Part shown: in pieces, positions 39,144 through 47,688 of the stretch | Layout of the letters: each line of letters opens with the position of its first letter | Numbering within the stretch: the first letter of the stretch is position 1 | Assembly: GCF_004683965.1 (NCBI RefSeq) | Contig: NZ_CP038436.1 | Span: 1,426,001-1,490,000 of the forward strand | Direction of reading: 5' to 3' | DNA length: 64,000 nucleotides | Source of the DNA: Nocardioides seonyuensis | Lineage (GTDB): Bacteria > Actinomycetota > Actinomycetes > Propionibacteriales > Nocardioidaceae | Program-made: the position numbers and the translations under genes | Notes under the pieces: model-generated | Seen by the model: only the letters and a program-made list of their open reading frames with translations | What the model was told of the DNA's origin: nothing | The model's database searches: none

Positions 39144-40279
39144 GTGGCATGTGTGGCAGCCGCCAGCGGGTCGTCGTACACCGGGCCGAGAGCGATCGTG
39201 CACGCTGCGATGGCCTGGATCCCCGACCCGAACCGTGTGAACGACAGGGGCACCTCCCCCAGCGCGGTCGCCTCGTGGAAGGCCCGCGTGATGTCCTCCA
39301 GGACCGCGGCACACCCGGTGAAGGCCTGACCGACGAGGACCACCCGGTCGGGAGCGATCATGTCCCGGACCGCGGCAGCGACCTCACCGAGAGCCCGCGC
39401 ACGAGCGCGCAGCAGTGCCCTGATCCCGGGCTCTGCGACGGCGGCGTAGACGGCGTCGATCGTGGGCGCGGACACCAGCCCGGTCGCGGCGGCCGCCGCG
39501 ACCACCGAGGCGTCGCCGGCAGCCGCCTCGAGGCAGCCGGTGCGACCGCAGGAACAGCGCTCGGACGACCCGGTCGGGAAGTGGGTGAGGCTCCCGACCC
39601 GGGAGACCTCCGTCTGCACGCCCTTGTCGACGGCCACCGCGAAGCCCACGGTGTCCCGGGCGTAGACGTAGAGCGTCACGCCCGGCGTCCCGTGCCGTCG
39701 GTGCAGGAACTCGCTGGCAGCCACTGCGGCGATGTGGTCGGCCGTGGCGACGTCGAGGCCGGTGAGGTCGTGCAGCGCCGCCCCGAGCGACTCGTGGTCC
39801 AGCCCGAGCTCGCGGAACGGAGCGACCAGCCCGGCCGAGAGCGGTGTGCGGCCGGGGGCGCGCCCCAGGAGCCGGGCAGCGCTCCGGCTCAGCTCCAGCA
39901 GGTCGGGGCTCTCACCGCTGCGCCGCTCGTGCGTCTGGCTGTCGAGCACGCGTCCGGTCAGGTCTCCGAGGGCGACCGTCGCGATCCGGCGCCCGAGGTG
40001 CACCCCTATCGTCACGAACCGGTCGGGGTTCACCTCGACCGGCACCCCCGGCCGCCCCACCCCGCCGAGTCGGGTGCGGTCGGGCCTCTCGCGCAGGATG
40101 CCGACCTCGGCGAGCTGGCCGACCACGCGGCCGACGGTCGCCACGCTGAGCGCGGTCCGCACGGCGATCTCGTCGCGGTGCACGACCCCTCCGGCGCGGA
40201 CCTGCTCGAGCACCTGGGCCGCCGTCGAGCCGAGGCTGCCGCGAGTGACGGTGATCATCGGCGATGGGCGCACGCACAC
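39119..40279 (-). CDS. ROK-family transcriptional regulator, SsuR-like
   Basis: A 386-aa regulator. The N-terminal winged HTH has RDEIAVRTALSVATVGRVVG, and a ROK domain follows with zinc-type motif CSCGRTGCLEAAAG and HLGRRIATVALGDLTGRV. GTG at 40279 has AGGAAGG close upstream; an ATG at 40258 is the alternative. In Corynebacterium glutamicum the sulfonate regulator SsuR is, as I recall, a ROK protein, and here the gene lies at the end of a sulfonate-type operon, so it probably controls that operon and the divergent FAD gene. Confidence 0.85.
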   Translation of the reverse strand: MCVRPSPMITVTRGSLGSTAAQVLEQVRAGGVVHRDEIAVRTALSVATVGRVVGQLAEVGILRERPDRTRLGGVGRPGVPVEVNPDRFVTIGVHLGRRIATVALGDLTGRVLDSQTHERRSGESPDLLELSRSAARLLGRAPGRTPLSAGLVAPFRELGLDHESLGAALHDLTGLDVATADHIAAVAASEFLHRRHGTPGVTLYVYARDTVGFAVAVDKGVQTEVSRVGSLTHFPTGSSERCSCGRTGCLEAAAGDASVVAAAAATGLVSAPTIDAVYAAVAEPGIRALLRARARALGEVAAAVRDMIAPDRVVLVGQAFTGCAAVLEDITRAFHEATALGEVPLSFTRFGSGIQAIAACTIALGPVYDDPLAAATHATVPSPVTS

Positions 40280-40346
40280 CTGCCTTCCTCTCCCTTGAGC
40301 CTCCCCGGGCGCGGCGGGCAGCGCCCTCCTCTGTCCCGGTCGGACG

Positions 40347-40368
40347 ACTGATAGTCTAGTGATTCAGT
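40347..40368. promoter_or_regulatory. Dyad ACTGA-N4-CTAG-N4-TCAGT, probable operator between the ROK and FAD genes
   Basis: The dyad ACTGA (40347-40351), CTAG (40356-40359), TCAGT (40364-40368) is exact and lies in a sharply AT-richer 50-base stretch in the 115-base divergent gap. It is 27 bases before the FAD gene start and 68 bases before the ROK start. Binding by the adjacent ROK regulator is the natural inference. TTAAGAT a few bases on could be a -10 region for the plus-strand gene. Confidence 0.5.
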
Positions 40369-40394
40369 TAAGATAGAAGAGAAAGAGGTCGTTC

Positions 40395-43196
40395 GTGGAC
40401 ACGTCTCACCACAATCCGCGTGTCGTCGTCATCGGGGCGGGAGCGGCCGGCTCCCTTGCCGCGCTCCACCTCACACGTGAGGCGAGCCGTCGTACGACGT
40501 CGTTGGAGATCGTGCTGGTCGACACGGCCGACCGCTGGGCGCGCGGCACCGCCTTCGGCACGACCGACGAGCAGCACCTGCTCAACGTCCCGGCCGCCGG
40601 CATGAGCGCGTTGCCGCAGGACCCCAGCCACTTCGTCACCTGGCGCCGCAACCACGGGATGGGTGCCGAGGCCTACAGCTTCGCGCCCCGACGGGACTTC
40701 GGCCGCTACCTCGACGAGACCTTGACCGCGGCGCTGCGCCAGGCAGAGGGCGAGGTGTCCGTCGCTCACCACCGCACGCGGGCGGTCTCCTGTCGCAGGC
40801 TCGCGGAGGACGAGGCCCGTGCCGTCGTCATCACCGCCGACGGCCACGAGCTCGTCGCCGACGCCGTGGTGATCGCCCCGGGACTGCCCGCGGCGGGACA
40901 CGAGTGGGCACCCGACCCGCTCCGCACCTCGGCGTTCTTCGTCCCCGACCCGTGGGCGCCGGGAGCCCTCGACGTCGTGCGCCGCGACCGGGTCGGGCCG
41001 GGCGACGTCCTGGTCGTCGGCACGGGACTCACCATGGTCGACGTCACCCTGAGCCTCACCGACGAGACCACCCGCCCGGACCGCGTCGTGCGCGCGATCT
41101 CCCGCAGCGGCCGGGTTCCCGCAACCCACGCGCCGACGCTCAAGCCGGCCGCGATCCCCGACATCCGAGACTGGGGCCACACCCTGGAGGAGATCCGCGC
41201 CCGCTCCGTCGAGCACATCGCGGGTGTCCAGAGCGCCACCGGGGACTGGCGGCCGGCAGTCGACGGGCTCCGATTCCAGGTGGCCCAGCTGTGGGAGCGA
41301 CTCAGCGAGAGCGACCGCGAGCTGTTCCTCGCCCAGGACGCGGGCCGCTGGAACGTCCTTCGCCACCGGGCGGCACCCTCCAGCCGTGTCGTGCTCCGCG
41401 AGCTCTCCCGTGCCGGCCGGCTCCACGTCGAGAGCGGCCAGGTGCAGGACGCGGAGCCCCTCCCCCGGGGCGGCCTGCGCGTCACCCTCGCCGACGGAAG
41501 CGCGCACGACGTGGGGTGGGTGGTCAACTGCACCGGGCCCCGAGGCGACATCCGCACGCTCGGCAACCCGCTCCTCGACGACCTGCTCCGCCCACGCGAG
41601 GACGGTGCCCTGGCAACCCTCGCGACCTCTGGGTTGGGCGTGCGCACTGTCAACGGCCGTCTCGTCGACGAGCACGGCTCGACCGCAGCACCGCTGTGGA
41701 CGCTGGGTGCGCTGAGGCGTGGAGAGCTGTGGGAGTCCACGGCCGTTCCCGAGATCCGCTCGCAGGCCCTCGCGCTCGCCACCGACGTGCTCGACACGGT
41801 CGCCCCCCTGCCCCGGCGCCTGGAGAACGGCCGCCTGGTCCCCGGCACCCACCCGGTCGCCCGACCGCGCGACCCGCTGGGCCTGGCGCTCTCCACCACG
41901 GCCGAGGCCGCTGCCGTCTACAACCAGGGGCTGGAGCGCGTGATGCTCCTGCAGGACGGGGGCGAGAAGCTGATCCGTGAGGCGACCGAGCTCGACCCCG
42001 ACTTCGCACTCGCCCACGCCGCCCTGGCGATGCTCGCCCACGAGGCGGGCGCCGCAGGCGACGTGCGGGCCTCCCTCGCGGCCGCCCGCAACGCCATCAC
42101 CCGACGAGGCGACGAACGCGAGCGCAGCATGGTCGACGTCGTGAACCTCAGGGTCGCCGACGCTCGCAACGCCGGCGCCCAGGCCCTTCTGGGGCACATC
42201 GCGGACCACCCGCGAGACGTGCTCGCGGTGTCGGCCGCCGTACCCACCATCGCCTTCTCCGGGATCATCGACGTGCAGCAGGACGCATGGGACCTCGTCG
42301 AGCGGCTCGCCCCGTCCTACGGCGACCACTGGTGGTTCATCTCCCTGCTCGCCTTCACCAGGCAGGACCAGGGCCGCTTCGACGAGGCCGGCCTGCTCGC
42401 GGAGAGCGCACTGTCCTGCGAGCCGTCCTCCGGCCACGCCGTGCACGCTCTCACGCACGTGCTCTACGAGACCGGGCAGCACGAGACTGGACGCGAGTGG
42501 CTCGAGCACTGGATCGCCGAGAGCGGCCGGTCTGCCAGTCATCGCGCCCACTTCTCCTGGCACGCGGCACTCCACGACCTCGCTCTCGGAGACAGCGAGG
42601 GCGTACGACGTCGCTACTACTCCCAGCTCGCGCCCCCGGCGGTGGACGGCGTGCGAGCACTCGTCGACTCGGCGTCCCTGCTGTGGCGCTGGCAGGTCAC
42701 GACCACCGACTGGTTCGACACAGAGTCGGCGCCTCCACCGGTCGAACCGGTGCTGGCTGCCGTCGACGACGACCTCCTGGACCACCCGGCCAGCCCGTTC
42801 GTCGGCCTCCACGCCGCCCTCGCCCACGCGGCTTCGGGCGACCTCGACCGGCTGTCCCGGCTCGAGGTCCGCTGCCGCGCCGCCGACGAGGCGCCCACCC
42901 GCGAGGTGGTCGGCCCGGTGTGCGGCGCACTGGTCGCCGCCGGCGAGAAGCGCTGGGACGACGCGGTGGACGCGCTGGAGGCGGCGCTGCCGCACCTGGT
43001 CACCGTCGGCGGGTCGGCAGCGCAACGCGAGATCGTCGAGGAGACCCTGGTGCTCGCGCTGGCGCGCAGTGGTCGTTTCGATCGCGCGTCCGCCCTCGTG
43101 GACGCCCGGCTCGACAGGCGCCCCTCGCCCCTCGACGAACGGCGGCGGGTCGTGCTCGAGCAGTCGGACCGGGCCGAGGTGACAATGGCCCCATGA
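40395..43196 (+). CDS. Fusion of an FAD/NAD(P)-binding oxidoreductase with a TTC38-like TPR domain
   Basis: A 933-aa protein. Residues 1-490 form an FAD/NAD(P) oxidoreductase with VVVIGAGAAGSLAALHL, HLLNVPAAGMSALPQDPSHF, the second Rossmann motif VLVVGTGLTMVDVTLSL and WVVNCTGPRGDIRTL. From about residue 495 it turns into an all-helical TPR region matching the eukaryotic and bacterial TTC38 family: LDPDFALAHAALAMLAHEAG, HAVHALTHVLYETGQHETG, HFSWHAALHDLALGD and VGGSAAQREIVEETL. The reading frame is continuous and codon use is even. Start GTG has AGAGG upstream. It is coupled to a sirtuin gene. Function unknown; divergent from the ROK gene. Confidence 0.85.
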   Translation: MDTSHHNPRVVVIGAGAAGSLAALHLTREASRRTTSLEIVLVDTADRWARGTAFGTTDEQHLLNVPAAGMSALPQDPSHFVTWRRNHGMGAEAYSFAPRRDFGRYLDETLTAALRQAEGEVSVAHHRTRAVSCRRLAEDEARAVVITADGHELVADAVVIAPGLPAAGHEWAPDPLRTSAFFVPDPWAPGALDVVRRDRVGPGDVLVVGTGLTMVDVTLSLTDETTRPDRVVRAISRSGRVPATHAPTLKPAAIPDIRDWGHTLEEIRARSVEHIAGVQSATGDWRPAVDGLRFQVAQLWERLSESDRELFLAQDAGRWNVLRHRAAPSSRVVLRELSRAGRLHVESGQVQDAEPLPRGGLRVTLADGSAHDVGWVVNCTGPRGDIRTLGNPLLDDLLRPREDGALATLATSGLGVRTVNGRLVDEHGSTAAPLWTLGALRRGELWESTAVPEIRSQALALATDVLDTVAPLPRRLENGRLVPGTHPVARPRDPLGLALSTTAEAAAVYNQGLERVMLLQDGGEKLIREATELDPDFALAHAALAMLAHEAGAAGDVRASLAAARNAITRRGDERERSMVDVVNLRVADARNAGAQALLGHIADHPRDVLAVSAAVPTIAFSGIIDVQQDAWDLVERLAPSYGDHWWFISLLAFTRQDQGRFDEAGLLAESALSCEPSSGHAVHALTHVLYETGQHETGREWLEHWIAESGRSASHRAHFSWHAALHDLALGDSEGVRRRYYSQLAPPAVDGVRALVDSASLLWRWQVTTTDWFDTESAPPPVEPVLAAVDDDLLDHPASPFVGLHAALAHAASGDLDRLSRLEVRCRAADEAPTREVVGPVCGALVAAGEKRWDDAVDALEAALPHLVTVGGSAAQREIVEETLVLALARSGRFDRASALVDARLDRRPSPLDERRRVVLEQSDRAEVTMAP

Positions 43197-43876
43197 AGAT
43201 CGTCGTACTCACCGGAGCCGGCATCTCGGCCGAGAGCGGGCTCGCGACCTTCCGCGACGCCGACGGCCTCTGGGAGGGGCACGACCCGATGAGGGTGGCC
43301 ACGCCGGAGGCCTTCGCCGCCGAGCCGGATCTCGTCCACCGGTTCTACGACCAGCGCCGCGCCCGGCTGGCCCGCGTCGAGCCGAACGCCGCCCACCGGG
43401 CGCTGGCCCGGCTGGAGGCGTCCGTCGGCGACGACCTGCTCGTCGTCACCCAGAACGTCGACGACCTGCACGAGCGCGCCGGCAGCGAGCGCGTGCACCA
43501 CATGCACGGACGGCTGCGTTCTGCGTGGTGCGTCGCCTGCGGCGAGCGGCACGACTGGGAGGAGACGCTGGGCGACCGGCCGCCGTGCCCCGCCTGCGGA
43601 TCAGCGTCGCTGCGCCCGGACGTCGTGTGGTTCGGCGAGATCCCCTACGGCATGGACGCTGTGGAGGAGGCGCTGTGGGAGTGCGACCTCTTCGTCGCCA
43701 TCGGCACCTCAGGCCAGGTCTATCCGGCGGCCGCGTTCGTCCACTGGGCGCGCCACGACACCCTCGAGCTCAACCTCGACGCTAGCAGCACGAGCAGCGA
43801 CTTCGCGCAGGCTCGGCGCGGCCCCGCGACCGAGCTGGTCCCGGCGTGGGTCGACGAGCTGCTTGGCTCTGCGTAA
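43193..43876 (+). CDS. cobB: Sirtuin (Sir2/CobB-type NAD-dependent protein deacylase)
   Basis: A 227-aa class III sirtuin with GAGISAESGLATFRDADGLW, TQNVDDLHERAG, catalytic His in HHMHGRL, two CxxC zinc pairs (CVACGERH, CPACG), and GTSGQVYPAAAFV. FYDQRRARL holds the Tyr-xx-Arg pair typical of SIRT5/CobB enzymes that remove succinyl or malonyl groups. ATG at 43193 overlaps the FAD-TPR stop (ATGA), an unusual partner for a sirtuin. Confidence 0.94.
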   Translation: MKIVVLTGAGISAESGLATFRDADGLWEGHDPMRVATPEAFAAEPDLVHRFYDQRRARLARVEPNAAHRALARLEASVGDDLLVVTQNVDDLHERAGSERVHHMHGRLRSAWCVACGERHDWEETLGDRPPCPACGSASLRPDVVWFGEIPYGMDAVEEALWECDLFVAIGTSGQVYPAAAFVHWARHDTLELNLDASSTSSDFAQARRGPATELVPAWVDELLGSA

Positions 43877-43909
43877 CTCGTTGTTCAAATGTGCGTCGAC
43901 AGGCTGGTG

Positions 43910-43923
43910 CAACACCTGTGTTG
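43910..43923. promoter_or_regulatory. 14-bp palindrome upstream of the Tat-exported protein gene
   Basis: CAACACCTGTGTTG is a perfect palindrome 18 bases before the ATG of the following gene, inside the only 64-base gap after the sirtuin. TTGTTCAAATG at 43880-43890 is locally AT-rich. It could be an operator; nothing else supports it. Confidence 0.25.
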
Positions 43924-43940
43924 TCCGGCAGGCTCTCCCC

Positions 43941-44633
43941 ATGCCGGAGCCCTCGAACACCGTCCCCCGCCGGGCCGTGACCAAGGCGGCCGCGTGGAGC
44001 GTGCCCGCGGTCGGAGTCATCACGGCAGCGCCCGCCTTCGCGGCGAGTCCGTCGCTTCCTCCGTTCGTCGGCAGCCGCCTGCTGACCTACCGCGTCTGGG
44101 CCAAGCCCAACGGCGTGGTGCCGCTCCCGTCCCAGCCCGGCCCGCCCTACACCACGCCACCGGGGACTGTGGACCTCGGGATCTGGACCGTCCACACCTC
44201 CCCCGGGACGTTCCGCACCTTCCCGCCAGACGACTTGAGCCTGCACCGGTGGGTCGTCGAGATGACGATGTCCCCGGAGGGGATCGACCTCCTGCGCGCC
44301 TTCGGGGTGGCCGAAGTTCGCGGTTCGATGGTCCACAACTTCACCGTCGCCGGGGACGTGGTGGCGCCCGGAAGTCGCACGGCAGAGCTCACGATCTGGC
44401 AGCCGGTCCCGGCGGAGGGCGACATCCTCCTGACAGCGCGTGGCGAGACAGCGTGGGAGACGCCCACCGCAGACTACGGCTCCTTCCTCACCTTCCCCGG
44501 TTCGTGGACGGCCACCCTCACCACGGAGGGCTCCATTTTCATCGACACCATCGGTTTCGCCGCGGCCCTCGATCCGGGGGGCCAAGAGGTCTACGCCGGC
44601 CCGACGCTCATCTACCCCTACATCGTCGACTGA
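43941..44633 (+). CDS. Tat-exported hypothetical protein
   Basis: A 230-aa protein with a twin-arginine signal: PRRAVTKAAAWSVPAVGVIT followed by APAFAAS, a pattern common in actinobacterial surface proteins. The mature part is beta-rich (TAELTIWQPVPAEGDILLTA, SWTATLTTEGSIFIDTIGFA) and has no cysteine or clear catalytic motif. I do not recognise it. The ATG at 43941 was chosen over an upstream frame that overlaps the sirtuin because it gives an intact signal peptide. It is convergent to the ATP-grasp gene. Confidence 0.8.
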   Translation: MPEPSNTVPRRAVTKAAAWSVPAVGVITAAPAFAASPSLPPFVGSRLLTYRVWAKPNGVVPLPSQPGPPYTTPPGTVDLGIWTVHTSPGTFRTFPPDDLSLHRWVVEMTMSPEGIDLLRAFGVAEVRGSMVHNFTVAGDVVAPGSRTAELTIWQPVPAEGDILLTARGETAWETPTADYGSFLTFPGSWTATLTTEGSIFIDTIGFAAALDPGGQEVYAGPTLIYPYIVD

Positions 44634-44660
44634 GCTCCAGGAGGTCGCCCAGCGCCGATC

Positions 44661-45701
44661 TCAGCTCGTGGCGAGGCGCGCGTTGTCGATCTCGGGGTAG
44701 TGCTGCCGGATCCGGACCTTGCGCTCGAGCTCGCCGATGATCACCGGCGCGAAGTCGACTTCGGTGAGCTCCTTGGCGCTGCCCAGCCCACCGGGGCTGA
44801 AGACGTTGATCTCCATGAGCTTGTCGCCGACGATGTCGAGACCGACCAGGAACATCCCGTCGGCGACGAGCTTGGGTCGCACGGCCTCGACCATCGCGAG
44901 CATGGCGTCGGTGACGGCGACCTTGACCGCCTTGCCGCCGGCCGACATGTTCGAGCGCACGTCGTCGGAGCCGGGCGTACGACGGAAGGCGGCGTAGGCA
45001 CCCTCGTGCTCGAGCGGCTCCCCGTTCATCACGAAGAGCCGGGTGTCGCCCTTCTTGGCCTCGGGGAGGTACTCCTGGGCGACGATGTAGCCGTCGCGGG
45101 AGATCGCCTCGATGATCTGGTTGAGGTTGGGGCTCTCCTTGCGGTTGATCAGGAAGACCCCGCTGCCGCCCGAGCCCTGCAGCGGCTTGAGCACGGCCCT
45201 GCCGCCGAGGTCGTCCACGAACGAGGTGATGAGCGCCTCGTCGCGGGAGATGAGGGTGCGTGGGCGCACCACCTCGGGGAAGTGCTGGAAGTAGGCCTTC
45301 GACAGCGCGTTGGCCAGGCTGGTCGGGTCGTTGACGACGAGCACACCCGCGCTGGCGATCAGCTGCCCGAAGGCCACACCGGCGTTGTTGGCCCAGGGTG
45401 CGGACTCGGCGTCGTCGGCAGGGTCGTTGCGGAGCATGACGACGTCGAACTCCTCCAATCCGATGTGCTGCTCGCAGTCGGGCTTCTGCACGTCGTCGAG
45501 GTGGCGCTTGAGCGAGCGGTAGTTCTTGCCCTGCGCCATGCGGGCGTGGGCGCTCAGGCTGCCGTCGGGCTCGTAGGAGAAGTCGCCGATGCCCATGAAC
45601 CACGCCTCGTGGCCCATGCTCCGGGCGGCCATCGCCAGCCGGTTGGTGGTGTAGCGCGGGTCCTCGGTGGCGATGTCGTTGACGACGAAGCCGATCTTCA
45701 T
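44661..45701 (-). CDS. ATP-grasp ligase resembling glutathione synthetase
   Basis: A 346-aa protein beginning MKIGFVVNDIATEDPRYTTN. It has the GSH-synthetase N-domain features FDVVMLRNDPA and the ATP-grasp core RAVLKPLQGSGGSGVFLIN, VAQEYLPEAKKGDTRLFVMN and the metal-binding LMEINVFSPGGLGS. Actinobacteria usually make mycothiol, not glutathione, so another amide-bond product is likely. It is the last gene of a three-gene unit with a DUF1704 peptidase and an N-formylglutamate amidohydrolase homologue, all coupled by one- to four-base overlaps. Confidence 0.88.
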   Translation of the reverse strand: MKIGFVVNDIATEDPRYTTNRLAMAARSMGHEAWFMGIGDFSYEPDGSLSAHARMAQGKNYRSLKRHLDDVQKPDCEQHIGLEEFDVVMLRNDPADDAESAPWANNAGVAFGQLIASAGVLVVNDPTSLANALSKAYFQHFPEVVRPRTLISRDEALITSFVDDLGGRAVLKPLQGSGGSGVFLINRKESPNLNQIIEAISRDGYIVAQEYLPEAKKGDTRLFVMNGEPLEHEGAYAAFRRTPGSDDVRSNMSAGGKAVKVAVTDAMLAMVEAVRPKLVADGMFLVGLDIVGDKLMEINVFSPGGLGSAKELTEVDFAPVIIGELERKVRIRQHYPEIDNARLATS

Positions 45702-46864
45702 GGTGTCCCTTCCAGGAGCTGGTCGAGCTCATCGGTGTCGGCCGCCGCCGCGATCCGGTCGAGCGCGGCGGGGTCTGTCAGGTAGCGCGGCGAGATGCGG
45801 GCGGGCTCGAGCACACCCTTCTCGTCCAGCTCGGTCACCAGGGGCAGGTCTGCCAGTGAGAACTTACCCAGGCAGAGCAGTTCCAGACTCCCGCCGCCGC
45901 GCACGTGCTCGAGCAGGTCCACCAGGCCCCGCAGGTAGATGGCGTCCTTCGTGACCCCTCCCGAGCGGTAGGCGCGCATGACGGTCGTGAAGGCGCTGTG
46001 CTCGGGGAAGCCCGCATCCACCAGGGCGTCGTGCGCCTCGGCGAACGTCGCGCCCGACACCAGCCGGTGCACCGTGAGCACGCGACCCGCGAGCTGGCGC
46101 AGGCGGAAGGCCGTGAGACCGCCGCAGGCGATCTCGGCGAGCACGGCCATCCCCTCCTGGGTCTCGTCGTAGCCCGCCAGCCCGGCGCCGAGCACCTTCA
46201 CCTGCTGGGCGGAGCCGTTGACCTGGGTGACGAGGTGGGTGCCGACCTCGTGGTGGAGCAGCGCCTCGGCCCGGACCCGCTGGACGGCCGACTCGGGCCC
46301 CACCAGGAGCGTGTCGCCGGAGACCATGACCCCGTTGACGTCCGGCCGGATCTCGGCGTGCATCTCGATCTCGGGGTCCTGCTCCCGGTAGCGGTCGATC
46401 TCGTCGAGCGCGAGCTGGAGGAAGTCCTCGGCGTCGAGGACGTCACCGGCCGGTTCCGAGGCGGGCACGGCCGCCAGCAGCGCCTCGGCCTGACGGTTCA
46501 GCGCGGGCGAGACGCCGCCGTACAGCTCGATGCTGAGGCCGAGGAAGTCGTCGGTGTCGCGGGCGCGCAGCATCTCCACCTGGAGCTCCATCTCGCGGTG
46601 CTTGGCCCGCAGCAGGTGCGCCAGGGTGGTGTCCTCGACGGAGCCGACGTCGATCCTCTCCAGCTCCGCGGCCACCACGTCCGGGTCGACCTCGAGGCTG
46701 CGATAGGCGAACTCCGGCTCCTCGACGTCGCCGCCGAGGAAGTCCTCGCGGACGTCCTCGGCGTCGACGGGCGTGATCTCGAGGAGGAACCGCATGCTTG
46801 CCGAGAGCTGGGCGAGCGCGTGGTCCACCGCCCGATCGCCGGCACTGAGCACCGAAGAGCCCAT
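45698..46864 (-). CDS. DUF1704 / QEGLA-type putative zinc metallopeptidase
   Basis: A 388-aa protein of the 'flavohemoglobin expression-modulating QEGLA motif' family. The zinc site is HHEVGTHLV with ETQEGMAVLAEI (QEGMA here for QEGLA) some 30 residues later. The related eukaryotic DUF1704 proteins (MATCAP) are tubulin tyrosine carboxypeptidases, so a carboxypeptidase-like activity is a fair guess. The start at 46864 is set by the TGATG overlap with the upstream gene. It sits in the middle of the coupled trio. Confidence 0.85.
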   Translation of the reverse strand: MGSSVLSAGDRAVDHALAQLSASMRFLLEITPVDAEDVREDFLGGDVEEPEFAYRSLEVDPDVVAAELERIDVGSVEDTTLAHLLRAKHREMELQVEMLRARDTDDFLGLSIELYGGVSPALNRQAEALLAAVPASEPAGDVLDAEDFLQLALDEIDRYREQDPEIEMHAEIRPDVNGVMVSGDTLLVGPESAVQRVRAEALLHHEVGTHLVTQVNGSAQQVKVLGAGLAGYDETQEGMAVLAEIACGGLTAFRLRQLAGRVLTVHRLVSGATFAEAHDALVDAGFPEHSAFTTVMRAYRSGGVTKDAIYLRGLVDLLEHVRGGGSLELLCLGKFSLADLPLVTELDEKGVLEPARISPRYLTDPAALDRIAAAADTDELDQLLEGTP

Positions 46865-47652
46865 CAGAGCCGGCCCAACTCCTCGTGCAGTCCCGGCAGG
46901 GTCGCGGCGAGCGCCGCCCGGGCGCGGTCGAGGGCGGCCTCGTCGACCTCGCCGGTCCACTCGTCCATGAACGTCTTCTTGAACTCCAGGGCCAGGACGC
47001 ACCCGACCCGCGGGTAGCGGTCGTGCACCCACCAGGCAAGCCCCCGACCCTCGAAGACGACGTTCTCCCGGGCGTCCACCGACCCGGCGCCCAGGTGGGC
47101 CGCGCACAGGTCGGCGACGAATCTCTCCACCAGGGGCTCGAAGACGTCGAGGTCGACGCTCCCGGTGCCGACGTTGACCTCGGGGTTCTCCTCAACCGGC
47201 GCCGGCGGCTGGTCCGCGCCGTCACGGCGGTGGTTGTAGGAGTGCACGTCGAGGAGGACGAAGGGGCCGCGCGCAGCGACCTCGTCGAGGCGGGCGGCGA
47301 GCTGGTCGTAGAAGGTGTCGTAGGTGGCCAGGCTCTGCTCGTACTGCTCGTCCGGCAGCTCGCCGCCGCGCCACACCTTCAGCCCCCAGCAGTCCTCGGG
47401 GATGCGGTAGATCGCTTCCCGGCGGGGACGGTTGAGGTCGCACTCGAACCGCGAGCGGTGCGTCACGACGCGGTCGGGCACGACGTCGGCGATGCGGTCG
47501 GTGTGGGGGTCCTCCTCGCGCAGCCGCTCGGCCTCGTCGAGCACCATCAGCTCGGCGAGGTCGGGGCGCACCTCGTGCCCTGCGTGGACCGAGGTGGCCA
47601 CGACCTGCCCTGTCCAGTCGCCGAGGAACTGGACAATCTCGTCGTCAGCCAT
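46864..47652 (-). CDS. N-formylglutamate amidohydrolase family protein
   Basis: A 262-aa hydrolase of the HutG/FGase type with VVATSVHAGHEVRPDLAELM at the start, YDQLAARLDEVAARGPFVLL and the metal-site stretch DVHSYNHRRDG, and later CVLALEFKKTFMDEWTG. The histidine pathway is not represented nearby, so another N-acyl or peptide-like substrate is more likely. It is the first gene of the trio; the 36-base gap before it holds no clear promoter. Confidence 0.85.
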   Translation of the reverse strand: MADDEIVQFLGDWTGQVVATSVHAGHEVRPDLAELMVLDEAERLREEDPHTDRIADVVPDRVVTHRSRFECDLNRPRREAIYRIPEDCWGLKVWRGGELPDEQYEQSLATYDTFYDQLAARLDEVAARGPFVLLDVHSYNHRRDGADQPPAPVEENPEVNVGTGSVDLDVFEPLVERFVADLCAAHLGAGSVDARENVVFEGRGLAWWVHDRYPRVGCVLALEFKKTFMDEWTGEVDEAALDRARAALAATLPGLHEELGRL

Positions 47653-47688
47653 GTCTCTTGCCTAGCCGATGGGTGGTTGGTTCACAAC

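Noticed and set aside
40368..43025. An 885-codon open frame on the minus strand
   Set aside because: It mirrors the FAD-TPR gene in antisense and shows no recognisable motif; third-position GC fits the plus strand.
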